DNA from: Candidatus Bathyarchaeota archaeon
GTDB taxonomy: Archaea; Thermoproteota; Bathyarchaeia; RBG-16-48-13; GCA-020355125
Direction: 5' to 3'
Length of the DNA stretch: 7,904 bases
Assembly (NCBI GenBank): GCA_030670615.1
Contig: DAOVBJ010000037.1
Location: forward strand, 1 to 7,904
Shown here: positions 1-6,876 of the stretch, one piece after another
Position numbering within the stretch: the stretch's first letter is position 1
Layout: each line of letters starts with the position of its first letter
The notes under the pieces: model-generated
What the model saw: only the letters and a program-made list of their open reading frames with translations
Database searches by the model: none
Told to the model about the DNA's origin: nothing
Program-made: the position numbers and the translations under genes

Positions 1-196
1 AGACAACGATTTCTCCAAGATCGACTTAGTAATTCCCGCTAACAACAAAGGGCGGCGATCGCTCGCCACAATTTATTGGCTGCTAGCCAGACAGATCCTG
101 CGAGAGAAGGGAGAGATCCCACCCGACGGTGACCTGTCAACGCCGATAGAAGATTTTGAGACCAAGCTTGTTGAAGTTCGCTCACAAGTCGAATGA
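1..196 (+). CDS. rpsB: 30S ribosomal protein S2 (uS2), C-terminal fragment
   Basis: This is the last 64 codons of a gene that begins before the window; the frame starts at base 2 and ends with TGA at 194-196. The readable part contains the stretch IDLVIPANNKGRRSLATIYW followed by LLARQ and a REKGEI segment, which I recognise as the conserved C-terminal part of archaeal ribosomal protein S2. The end is an acidic tail (PPDGDLSTPIEDFETKL). S2 binds the 30S subunit near the head-body junction and acts in the cytoplasm. The next gene starts 18 bases downstream on the same strand, so S2 is probably the upstream member of the same transcript. In several archaea S2 is found directly before a MEMO gene and mevalonate kinase, which supports the call. 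The operon promoter must lie upstream of the window. Confidence 0.9.
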   Translation, partial: DNDFSKIDLVIPANNKGRRSLATIYWLLARQILREKGEIPPDGDLSTPIEDFETKLVEVRSQVE

Positions 197-214
197 TAAG
201 AGGCGGATAACTCG

Positions 215-1066
215 TTGAGAGAAAGCGTTAGGCTTCCCTGTCAGGCGGGAAGCTTCTACGCTTCATCGGAAAGAGCGCTGAGAAAGCAGATTGAAGAGTG
301 CTTCAGGCATAATTTTGGTTCGAGAGCACTTCCCAATGTCAGAGAGCAAGGGCCTCGGAAGGCGATCGCCCTCGTCTCCCCCCATGCAGGGTACATGTAC
401 TCCGGCCCCGTCGCTGCAAAGGGATACGCCTACGTGGCTGACGATGGACGACCCGACGCCATAGTTATTGTTGGCCCCAACCACACGGGATATGGAACTG
501 GGGTCTCAATCATGTTGGGCGGAGTCTGGCGAACCCCTCTCGGAGACGTTAGGATAAACGCGGAGCTGGCAACGGACATTCAAAGGTTCTCAAAATTCAT
601 TGATGTGGATTCGGGAGCACACCTCTACGAGCATTCTATCGAGGTGCAACTTCCCTTCCTACAATACGTTTACGGCTCCTTCCTGTTCGTTCCAATCTGT
701 ATGAGAATGCAGGACTTGAAAGTTAGTCGGGACGTTGGTGCCGCCATAGCACGCGCTTCAGCAGGAAAAAACGTTTTAATAATCGCGTCCACCGACCTTT
801 CGCATTACGAACCTCAAAGCATCGCCGAGAAAAAGGATAGGTTAGCGTTGGACGCCATAAGTCACCTAGACGAGGAAGAGCTGCAATCCGTGGTCGAAGC
901 CCGCGGCATATCGATGTGTGGGTATGGACCAGTGTCCGCAGCCATCGTGGCTTCCAAGACGCTGGGAGCGGAGAAGGCGGTGCTCCTACAACATAAGACC
1001 AGTGGAGATATGACGGGAGATAAACGGCAGGTCGTTGGCTATGCCTCCGCAGTCATGGTTAAATAG
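215..1066 (+). CDS. MEMO1 family protein
   Basis: This 283-residue protein is a full-length archaeal member of the MEMO family, related to the LigB-type extradiol dioxygenase fold. Visible family motifs are SPHAGYMYSGPVAA (His57), VGPNHTGYG (His90), HSIEVQLPFLQ (His140), STDLSHYEP (Asp194, His197) and MCGYGPVSAAI (Cys235). His57, His90 and Cys235 correspond by motif to the human MEMO1 metal-site residues (His49, His81, Cys244). The biochemical role of the archaeal proteins is not established to my knowledge; a redox or metal-dependent activity is an inference from the fold. The start is a TTG, chosen because the purine-rich GAGGCGG at 200-206 lies 8 bases upstream and the protein begins just before the conserved RLPCQAGSFY segment. 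It lies 18 bases after S2 and 76 bases before mevalonate kinase, a position conserved in several archaea, so a link with isoprenoid metabolism is suggested by context only. Confidence 0.93.
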   Translation: MRESVRLPCQAGSFYASSERALRKQIEECFRHNFGSRALPNVREQGPRKAIALVSPHAGYMYSGPVAAKGYAYVADDGRPDAIVIVGPNHTGYGTGVSIMLGGVWRTPLGDVRINAELATDIQRFSKFIDVDSGAHLYEHSIEVQLPFLQYVYGSFLFVPICMRMQDLKVSRDVGAAIARASAGKNVLIIASTDLSHYEPQSIAEKKDRLALDAISHLDEEELQSVVEARGISMCGYGPVSAAIVASKTLGAEKAVLLQHKTSGDMTGDKRQVVGYASAVMVK

Positions 1067-1069
1067 ACT

Positions 1070-1117
1070 CCTAACACAATTTTATTGAGAAAGCTAGTTA
1101 ACTATCTCTCCGTTAGG
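1070..1117. repeat. Inverted repeat in the MEMO-mvk gap
   Basis: CCTAAC at 1070-1075 is matched by its reverse complement GTTAGG at 1112-1117, leaving a 36-base spacer. The pair lies in the largest gap within the plus-strand gene run, just after the MEMO stop codon and before the mevalonate kinase Shine-Dalgarno site. Six-base arms with a long spacer can easily arise by chance. A weak operator or RNA structure is possible but not shown. Confidence 0.25.
1078..1086 (+). promoter_or_regulatory. Possible internal TATA-like element before mevalonate kinase
   Basis: The AT-rich stretch around AATTTTATT lies about 60 bases before the mevalonate kinase start. An archaeal promoter centred here would start transcription near 1107, giving a leader of roughly 35 bases that includes the AGAAGGGA ribosome-binding site at 1131-1138. 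The match to the archaeal TATA consensus is only moderate and no clear BRE is seen, so this is a weak candidate for an internal promoter that could uncouple the isoprenoid genes from S2. Confidence 0.2.
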
Positions 1118-1142
1118 TTATCACTCACGAAGAAGGGATTTT

Positions 1143-2123
1143 TTGAAGGTAACGGCAGCCGCTCCGGGAAAAACCATATTGGTGGGCGAACACTTCGTCG
1201 TCTACGGCGAAGCCGCAGTAGTCATGGCTATCAACCGCCGTGTCCAAGTAACCGTGGAGGGCAGACAGAACCGTTCCCTGTACATCTCCTCCGACCTTGG
1301 TTTTTCAGGAAGCTTTGTCGAAGACGAGTACACTGCTGAAACGGGTGACGTGGGGGGCGAGAAGGTTTTGAAGCCCATAAAGATTTCAGCGCAGACCGTT
1401 CTCAATGCTTTTGAGGAGAAGAGGGGGCTAAAAATTGCGGTTAACTCCGCCATTCCCATGGCCGTTGGCTTAGGCTCTTCTGGGGCCTTGGCTGTTGCCA
1501 CGGTGGCCGCTGTTGGAAAGTTTTTAGGCAGAGACTTATCGGAGGAAGAAATCGTCTCTCTTTCTACGGAGGCGGAGAAGGCTGTTCACATAAACCCTTC
1601 TGGAATCGATCAAGCCATCTCCACCTACGGTGGAGTCATCGTGTACAAGAAGGAAGAAGGCATAACCCGGCTAAAGACGGCGTCCGCCATCCCCCTCGTC
1701 ATTGGAAACACGGGAATTCAACGGAACACGGGAACCCTAGTGGACAGTGTCAGGGTGAAGCGGAGACAGTTTCCCGAGATAATGAACTTGATGAACGCTG
1801 CTGCAAATCACTTGTCTCGACAATTCATTGAAGCCTTAAAAAGCGACGCTTTGAATAGGCTGGGGGAGTTAATGGACATAAATCAAGGCCTCCTGATGGC
1901 GATAGGCGTTTCCCATGAAGCGTTAGATCGGTTGGTGTATGCTGCGAGGGCAAGTGGCGCTGTTGGAGCGAAACTCACAGGTGCTGGTGGAGGAGGCTGC
2001 ATGATTGCGCTCACACCGTTAGACGGGAGGGAACGGGTGTCCGAGGCAAGTCGCAGGGCGGGAGGCACGCCCATAATAGCGAAAAAGGCGGATCAAGGTG
2101 TTCACTGTTGGATACACGAGTGA
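1143..2123 (+). CDS. mvk: Mevalonate kinase
   Basis: This 326-residue GHMP kinase phosphorylates mevalonate to mevalonate 5-phosphate with ATP in the cytoplasm. All three GHMP motifs are visible: the N-terminal APGKTILVGEHFVVYG (Lys10, Glu16, His17), the ATP-binding loop PMAVGLGSSGALAVAT (105-120), and the C-terminal KLTGAGGGGCMIAL (277-290). NPSGIDQAIS supplies the probable catalytic Asp156, and the GNTGIQRNTGTLV segment (188-200) is typical of mevalonate kinase rather than of phosphomevalonate kinase or homoserine kinase. Length is close to that of methanogen enzymes (about 300-315). The start is TTG at 1143, supported by AGAAGGGA ending five bases upstream and by the protein beginning directly at the first motif. 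Its last 16 bases overlap isopentenyl phosphate kinase, so the two are very likely translated in a coupled way. Feedback by isoprenoid diphosphates occurs in some family members but cannot be judged here. Confidence 0.95.
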   Translation: MKVTAAAPGKTILVGEHFVVYGEAAVVMAINRRVQVTVEGRQNRSLYISSDLGFSGSFVEDEYTAETGDVGGEKVLKPIKISAQTVLNAFEEKRGLKIAVNSAIPMAVGLGSSGALAVATVAAVGKFLGRDLSEEEIVSLSTEAEKAVHINPSGIDQAISTYGGVIVYKKEEGITRLKTASAIPLVIGNTGIQRNTGTLVDSVRVKRRQFPEIMNLMNAAANHLSRQFIEALKSDALNRLGELMDINQGLLMAIGVSHEALDRLVYAARASGAVGAKLTGAGGGGCMIALTPLDGRERVSEASRRAGGTPIIAKKADQGVHCWIHE

Positions 2124-2911
2124 AGCCCACAGTAGTGAAGCTCGGGGGCAGCGTTATCACCGCGAAAGAGAAGGCTTTCACCCCGAACATTCCCTCCATC
2201 AACAGGCTTGCTAAGGAAATAGCTGAAGCACGGCTTGATTCCGTGATCCTCATCCATGGCGGAGGCTCCTTCGGTCACCCCGTCGCAAGGGAGTATCAGA
2301 TTGTTGAAGGCTACAAAACCCCCGGTCAACGGATCGGTTTTTCCAAGACGAGACAGGTCATGATGGCGCTTAACAAACTGGTCATCGACTCCTTCATCCG
2401 ACAGAACCTTCCCGTGGTAGCCGTCCAACCCTCTGCATGCACGACAACAAAGGGAGGACGAATCCAACACTTCGACGTCACCGCAATTCAACACTTACTC
2501 CGCCTCGGATTCATCCCCGTTCTGTACGGAGACGCCACGTTGGACCTTGAATTGGGCTTCACCATTCTCTCGGGAGACCAAATAGCCGCTGAACTCGCAA
2601 CAATCTTTAATGCGGAAAAAATGGTCATCGCCGTTGACGTTGATGGCCTCTTCACAGACGACCCGAAGTCGAATCCCAACGCCAAACTGATAAATGAGAT
2701 CTCACTCAAAGAATTGAATGGGCTTCTGGACAGCATCGATGAAGCCAAGACGGTGGATGTTACGAAGGGAATGCAGGGAAAGATCACTGAGTTAATCCCC
2801 GCCGTAGAGCGTGGCATTCAAATAGACATAGTGAATGCTAGTATAGCAGGCCGACTCTACAAAACCTTAAAGGGAGAGAAGGTTACTGGTACAAAAATAA
2901 CGCGGGGGTAG
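2108..2911 (+). CDS. ipk: Isopentenyl phosphate kinase
   Basis: This 267-residue amino-acid-kinase-fold enzyme converts isopentenyl phosphate and ATP to isopentenyl diphosphate, the closing step of the archaeal mevalonate pathway. Motifs seen are VVKLGGSVIT (Lys11, nucleotide side), HGGGSFGHPVA (50-60), SGDQIAAELA (155-164), AVDVDGLFTDDP (175-186) and DVTKGMQGKI (217-226). His57, the second histidine of HGGGSFGH, matches catalytic His60 of the Methanocaldococcus enzyme; this histidine separates IPK from other amino-acid kinases. Residue 220 is Lys where the archaeal IPKs I remember have Gly (DVTGGM). The TTG start at 2108 lies inside the end of mvk; AAGGTG at 2095-2100 is 7 bases upstream. 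A GTG four codons later is an alternative but would crowd the KLGGS motif. Type 2 IDI follows after 6 bases and uses the product. Confidence 0.96.
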   Translation: MDTRVKPTVVKLGGSVITAKEKAFTPNIPSINRLAKEIAEARLDSVILIHGGGSFGHPVAREYQIVEGYKTPGQRIGFSKTRQVMMALNKLVIDSFIRQNLPVVAVQPSACTTTKGGRIQHFDVTAIQHLLRLGFIPVLYGDATLDLELGFTILSGDQIAAELATIFNAEKMVIAVDVDGLFTDDPKSNPNAKLINEISLKELNGLLDSIDEAKTVDVTKGMQGKITELIPAVERGIQIDIVNASIAGRLYKTLKGEKVTGTKITRG

Positions 2912-2917
2912 ATTGCT

Positions 2918-4009
2918 TTGACCGAAACAAACACCCGAAAAGGCGACCACATCAGAATCTGCCTCGAAGAAAACGTTCAAGCCTACAACGTCGAAACAGG
3001 CCTTAAGGACGTCCACCTCGTCCACCGAGCCCTCCCCGAGGTCACCATGGACGACGTTAACCTAGTCACAGAATTATTCGGTCGCAGGCTATCGGCTCCA
3101 ATTATCATAGAGGCCATGACTGGCGGCGTTGACGCGGCAACTGAAATCAACGCGACCCTAGCGGAGGCCGCTGAAGCCTTAGGCCTGGCTATGGGAGTTG
3201 GAAGCCAAAGAGCTGCCATAGAAGACCCACGGTTGGCGCACACCTTCAAAATCGTTCGAAAGAAGGCGCCTCACTCGTTTTTGATAGCGAATATAGGAGC
3301 CCCACAAATCAAAGAGTACAGCCTCAACGAGGTTAGAAGCGCCATCGACATGATCGAAGCCGATGCCTTGGCTATACACTTCAACCCGCTTCAAGAGGCC
3401 ATTCAGCCCGAAGGAAGCCCCCAATACGACAGGCTCTTAGATAAAGTGGAGGAAATAGCGTCTTCCCTCTCCATCCCCCTCATTGCGAAGGAAACCGGGG
3501 CGGGAATCGCCGTGGAAGAAGCGCGGTTTCTCGAAGGCGCAGGGGTGAGAGGAATAGACGTAGCCGGCGCTGGAGGAACAAGCTGGGCAGCAGTAGAAGC
3601 ATACCGAGCCCAAGCAGTAGGAAACAGTCTTCGTGCAAGTTTGGGAGAGACTTTTCGAGATTGGGGCCTTCCCACGGCAATAAGTGTCGTCGAAGTAAGC
3701 CAAAGCGTTGACCTAGAGGTCATAGCCTCTGGAGGCCTGAGAAGCGGTGTTGACGCAGCCAAGGCCATCACCATCGGAGCAGACGCAGCAGGGTATGCCT
3801 TCCACCTTTTAAAGCCGGCTGTAGAAGGCAGGGTGAAGGAGGCATTGGAGAGATTACTGCAGGAGCTTAAGACCGCGATGTTTCTGGTGGGCGCGAAGTC
3901 AATTGAAGAGCTGAAGGCTTCTCCAGCGGTCGTTGTCGGCAAGACAGCTCAATGGCTGGAAGCCCGAGGATTTCACCCCGAGAACTTTGCGAGGAGGAGG
4001 AAGACGTGA
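2918..4009 (+). CDS. fni: Isopentenyl-diphosphate delta-isomerase, type 2 (FMN-dependent)
   Basis: This 363-residue TIM-barrel flavoenzyme interconverts isopentenyl and dimethylallyl diphosphate, using reduced FMN and Mg2+. Family landmarks are RKGDHI (Arg7, Lys8, His11, substrate diphosphate binding), APIIIEAMTGG (60-70), GVGSQRAA (93-100), NIGA (125-128), LAIHFNPLQE (His154, Asn156, Gln159, Glu160; the last two match the Sulfolobus Gln160/Glu161 pair), IAKETGAG with Lys191, and the FMN-phosphate loops GAGGTSW (217-223) and ASGGLRSG (270-277). Length agrees with the archaeal family (about 350-370). The TTG start at 2918 is preceded by GGGGGT at 2904-2909, 8 bases away. It follows ipk by 6 bases and its TGA overlaps the GTG start of the prenyl synthase, so its DMAPP product feeds the next gene in order. 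No other isomerase type is present in the window. Confidence 0.96.
   Translation: MTETNTRKGDHIRICLEENVQAYNVETGLKDVHLVHRALPEVTMDDVNLVTELFGRRLSAPIIIEAMTGGVDAATEINATLAEAAEALGLAMGVGSQRAAIEDPRLAHTFKIVRKKAPHSFLIANIGAPQIKEYSLNEVRSAIDMIEADALAIHFNPLQEAIQPEGSPQYDRLLDKVEEIASSLSIPLIAKETGAGIAVEEARFLEGAGVRGIDVAGAGGTSWAAVEAYRAQAVGNSLRASLGETFRDWGLPTAISVVEVSQSVDLEVIASGGLRSGVDAAKAITIGADAAGYAFHLLKPAVEGRVKEALERLLQELKTAMFLVGAKSIEELKASPAVVVGKTAQWLEARGFHPENFARRRKT
3991..4000 (+). promoter_or_regulatory. Ribosome-binding site fixing the idsA start
   Basis: GAGGAGGAGG inside the last codons of idi2 is a near-ideal Shine-Dalgarno stretch, five bases before the GTG at 4006. It decides between this GTG and the open frame that extends upstream to 3952, for which no comparable site is seen. 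The added 18 residues of the longer version would be a Gly/Pro/Glu-rich piece overlapping the end of idi2. Confidence 0.8.
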
Positions 4010-5010
4010 GTCAAAAACTGTTGAAAGATTTATCAGCGGCGTCAAAAAAAGTAAATCAAGCGATCAACGAACTGTTTGATGACCGACTTGAACCCGCGAA
4101 ACTGTATGACGCCTCCAAACACCTCATCGAGGCAGGAGGAAAAAGACTTCGACCCTTCCTTGTCCTAAAGGCCTGCGAGCTAGTGGGCGGCGTCCGAGAA
4201 GACGCATTACCCATGGCCGCCGCCGTTGAACTCCTTCACACATTCACCCTCGTCCACGACGACATCATGGACAGCGATGATAAACGCCGGGGTAAACCGA
4301 CGGTTCACACGCTCTGGGGAATACCCATCGCCATATCCGCGGGAGACATGTTGTATGCCAAAGCCTACGAAGCCGTCCTCTCCTCCGTACGATCAAGTAA
4401 AGTTACGCCAAGGCGAATATTGAAGATCCTAAGCCTAATCACAGAGGCAACCATCTCAATCTGTGAGGGCCAAGCCCTCGACATAATCTTTGAGAAGAGA
4501 GAGCTGATCTCAGAGGAAGAATACTTTAACATGATCACGAAAAAAACAGCAGGTCTCCTTGAAACGTCGACAAAAGTTGGCGCCATCGCAGGCGGCGGCA
4601 AAGCCGCTCAAGTGAGACGCCTTGGACGATATGCCTACTATTCCGGCCTCGCCTTTCAGGTGATAGATGACTATCTAGGGATAACCGCAGACGAGAAAGT
4701 TCTTGGAAAACCCGTGGGCAGCGACATTCGCGAGGGAAAAAGAACATTAATCCTGATTCACGCCCTCACCCACGCCACGGAAACCGAGCGGAAACAAATG
4801 TACTCGGTTCTTGGCCACGGAGACGCCACCCCTACAGAGATTGAAGAGGTGAGCCAAATAATTCACTCCCTAGGCTCCCTTGAATACGCCTATAAAAAAG
4901 CTGAACAACTCGTTGCAAAAGCCAAGCGTCAACTATCCCCCTTCCCGCCCTCCCAGACAAAGGAAACCCTTCTAAATCTCGCTGATTACATATTGTCCAG
5001 AAAGTATTAG
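4006..5010 (+). CDS. idsA: Short-chain polyprenyl diphosphate synthase (probable geranylgeranyl diphosphate synthase)
   Basis: This 334-residue all-helical trans-prenyltransferase condenses DMAPP and successive IPP units to an allylic diphosphate for archaeal ether lipids. Motifs are GGKRLRPFLV (44-53), the first Asp-rich motif DDIMD (85-89) followed by SDDKRRGKPTVH, EGQALDI (154-160), KKTAGL (179-184), and the second Asp-rich motif as DDYLG (221-225) followed by ITAD, then GKRTLI (244-249). Phe80, fifth before the first motif, is a bulky residue at the position known to limit chain length in archaeal GGPP synthases, so a C20 (possibly C15/C20) product is inferred. I chose GTG 4006 rather than the upstream extension because of the strong ribosome-binding site; the GTGA overlap with the idi2 stop implies coupled translation. 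A small ORF starts 9 bases after its stop. Confidence 0.95.
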   Translation: MSQKLLKDLSAASKKVNQAINELFDDRLEPAKLYDASKHLIEAGGKRLRPFLVLKACELVGGVREDALPMAAAVELLHTFTLVHDDIMDSDDKRRGKPTVHTLWGIPIAISAGDMLYAKAYEAVLSSVRSSKVTPRRILKILSLITEATISICEGQALDIIFEKRELISEEEYFNMITKKTAGLLETSTKVGAIAGGGKAAQVRRLGRYAYYSGLAFQVIDDYLGITADEKVLGKPVGSDIREGKRTLILIHALTHATETERKQMYSVLGHGDATPTEIEEVSQIIHSLGSLEYAYKKAEQLVAKAKRQLSPFPPSQTKETLLNLADYILSRKY

Positions 5011-5019
5011 AGAGATGAT

Positions 5020-5097
5020 ATGGACTACAGGTTGAAGACGTGGTTGAACTGCCCATTCAAGCGTAACCCGTGCCTTCCACGCTCCATGAAAGGATGA
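5020..5097 (+). CDS. Possible 25-residue small ORF before gltX
   Basis: An ATG-started frame of 25 codons fills most of the 89-base gap between idsA and gltX. Its TGA (5095-5097) overlaps an ATG at 5094 as ATGA and lies two bases before the favoured gltX ATG at 5100. The peptide is basic (about +5), with Tyr3, Trp8, Cys11 and Cys18 in the segment NCPFKRNPCLPRSMKG (10-25). The purine stretch GAGAGA at 5010-5015 is only a weak ribosome-binding site. It could be a leader peptide coupled to gltX translation, a microprotein, or a chance open frame; I do not recognise it. The two cysteines are too few for a standard zinc knuckle by themselves. Confidence 0.3.
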   Translation: MDYRLKTWLNCPFKRNPCLPRSMKG

Positions 5098-5099
5098 TA

Positions 5100-6842
5100 A
5101 TGTCTTTGGACGACGACTTGAGAGAAATCGTTCGGCGGCTTACCCTTTATAACGCTCTCCAATATGGAGGCAAAGCAAGAGCCGGATCCGTTTTAGGCAA
5201 GGTCTTGGCTGAAAGACCGGAACTAAAACACGAGATTAAATCCGTCCTTCAATTAATCCACGCCGTTGTGAACGACGTAAACAAGCTCCCACCAGACAAA
5301 CAAAGACAGGTCATTGAAGAAAAATGGCCGAGCCTCCTCGAAGAAAAAAAAGCGAAACCGGAAGAAAAACGGCTTCCTCCCCTTCCAAACGCGGAGAAGT
5401 ACCCCCTCATCCACCTGCGTTTCTGTCCAAACCCGGACGGAGCCTTACACCTAGGTGGATGTAGAGCCGCAATACTCGACGACGAGTACGCAAAACGGTA
5501 TCACGGCCGCCTCACTTTGAGGTTTGATGACACCGATCCTCGAACCAAGTCGCCCATACTGGAGGCCTATGACTGGATCCGAGAAGACCTTGAATGGCTG
5601 GGAGTGACATGGCACCAAGAGATTTACCAATCCGATCGAATTGAAGTCTACTACGCTTATGCAAGACGCCTCATAGAATCGTCCTTCGCCTACGTCTGCA
5701 CCTGCAAACCCAAAAGCTTTCGAAGCCTGACCCTCGCAAATACAGCGTGTCCCTGCCGTGACCTACCCCCAAAAGAACAATTAGACCGATGGAAGCGCAT
5801 GCTCGACGGACGATACCGGGAAAGGGAGGCGGTTGTGCGGATTAAGACGGACCTCAATAACCCCAATCCCGCGGTGAGAGATTGGCCCGCCCTACGGATC
5901 ATTGACATGAAGAAGTATCCCCATCCACGCGTTGGAGACAGGTATCGTGTCTGGCCACTCTTCGCCGTCTGTTGCGGCATCGACGACCACGAACTGGAGG
6001 TATCCCACATCTTGCGGGGAAAAGAGCATCTAACCAACTCGGTGCGAGTGGGCTTCCTCTACGACTATCTGGGATGGAGCAAACAGGAGGCCATTCACTA
6101 TGGTCGATTAAAGATTCATGGAACCGTGCTCAGCAAATCCAAGATCAGGACTGGCATCCTTGAGGGCGCTTATTCGGGGTGGGACGACCCACGACTGGGA
6201 ACGTTGAAGGCTCTTAAGCGGAGGGGATTCCTCCCCGAAACCATTCGCCAATTCATCATGGACTTGGGGCCTAAACCCGTTGACGTAAAGGTCAGCTGGA
6301 GCAACCTCGAAGCCATCAATAGGAAAAGACTGGACCCATTAGTCAATCGCTTCTTCTTCGTGTCAAATCCAATAGCGCTAAGTATTGATAACGTAGGCAA
6401 AGCCCGCATAGCCAAGATACGTCTCCACCCTGACTACCCTGAGAAGGGCCATCGAATATTCAAGGTTACCCCACAAAAAAATAGGGATGCCCTCCTCGTT
6501 TCAAAGAAGGACTTGAATCTTTTCAAGAAGGACAAAATCATTAGGCTCATGGAACTGTTCAACATAAAGGTGAAGGCAGTTCAAGACGAAGTGGAAGCCG
6601 ACTACTACAGCGAGACATACAGGGAGGCTAAGGCGTTGAAGGCCCCCCTCATCCACTGGATACCCTCCGCCACCGGAGTGAAGACGTCAGTCGTCTTGTC
6701 CGACGCCACCGTCGTTGAGGGATTAGCCGAAGACCAATGTAAAACGTTGAAGCAGGGAGACATCATTCAATTTGAACGCTTCGGATTCGCCAGAATAGAC
6801 GAGGTCGATGGTCACATAGTGGCCTACTTCGCCCATAGATGA
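5100..6842 (+). CDS. gltX: Glutamyl-tRNA synthetase (archaeal type)
   Basis: This class I synthetase of 580 residues attaches glutamate to tRNA(Glu) in the cytoplasm; many archaeal forms are non-discriminating and also charge tRNA(Gln) for later amidation, which cannot be judged here. An N-terminal helical domain (about 1-95) is followed by the catalytic core with LRFCPNPDGALHLGG (HIGH motif at 117-120), LRFDDTDPRT (140-149), a CxC-x14-CxC zinc site (Cys200, 202, 217, 219), RGKEHL (306-311) and LSKSK (344-348, the KMSKS motif). The C-terminal part is the beta-barrel anticodon domain of the archaeal/eukaryotic GluRS-GlnRS group. ATG 5100 is chosen because AAAGG at 5089-5093 is six bases upstream and the protein then begins MSLDDDLREI as in archaeal relatives. 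GTG 5070 and ATG 5094 are in-frame alternatives without a spaced ribosome-binding site. It is the last gene of the run and faces a convergent gene. Confidence 0.96.
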   Translation: MSLDDDLREIVRRLTLYNALQYGGKARAGSVLGKVLAERPELKHEIKSVLQLIHAVVNDVNKLPPDKQRQVIEEKWPSLLEEKKAKPEEKRLPPLPNAEKYPLIHLRFCPNPDGALHLGGCRAAILDDEYAKRYHGRLTLRFDDTDPRTKSPILEAYDWIREDLEWLGVTWHQEIYQSDRIEVYYAYARRLIESSFAYVCTCKPKSFRSLTLANTACPCRDLPPKEQLDRWKRMLDGRYREREAVVRIKTDLNNPNPAVRDWPALRIIDMKKYPHPRVGDRYRVWPLFAVCCGIDDHELEVSHILRGKEHLTNSVRVGFLYDYLGWSKQEAIHYGRLKIHGTVLSKSKIRTGILEGAYSGWDDPRLGTLKALKRRGFLPETIRQFIMDLGPKPVDVKVSWSNLEAINRKRLDPLVNRFFFVSNPIALSIDNVGKARIAKIRLHPDYPEKGHRIFKVTPQKNRDALLVSKKDLNLFKKDKIIRLMELFNIKVKAVQDEVEADYYSETYREAKALKAPLIHWIPSATGVKTSVVLSDATVVEGLAEDQCKTLKQGDIIQFERFGFARIDEVDGHIVAYFAHR

Positions 6843-6847
6843 AAAAA
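6842..6847 (-). terminator. T6 tract, possible terminator for the minus-strand zinc-ribbon gene
   Basis: Six adenines here read as TTTTTT on the minus strand, about 135 bases after the zinc-ribbon stop codon. Oligo-T tracts are the usual archaeal intrinsic terminators. The tract abuts the gltX stop codon. A single T6 without other support is weak evidence. Confidence 0.25.
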
Positions 6848-6876
6848 CAGGAATGGACAAGGAGCCGGCATCAACT

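Noticed and set aside
215..1102. Similarity between bases near 215 (TTGAGAGAAAGCGTTAGG) and near 1085 (TTGAGAAAGCTAGTTAAC)
   Set aside because: The match is short and gapped, and one copy is coding while the other lies in a gap; it is best explained by chance.
1085..1339. Plus-strand open frame of 84 codons overlapping the start of mvk
   Set aside because: Its product is Arg/Ser/Gly-rich and resembles no protein; it is an out-of-frame shadow of mevalonate kinase.
3403..3942. Long minus-strand open frame (179 codons) inside idi2
   Set aside because: The Ala/Ser/Pro-rich composition is typical of the antisense of a GC-rich coding strand, and the plus strand encodes a well-supported isomerase.
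3952..4005. Upstream extension of the idsA frame by 18 codons
   Set aside because: The extension overlaps the end of idi2, has no matching family residues and lacks a ribosome-binding site, while GTG 4006 has a near-ideal one.
5070..5099. GTG at 5070 as the gltX start
   Set aside because: No ribosome-binding site precedes it, and the family N-terminus begins at about ATG 5100, which has AAAGG six bases upstream.
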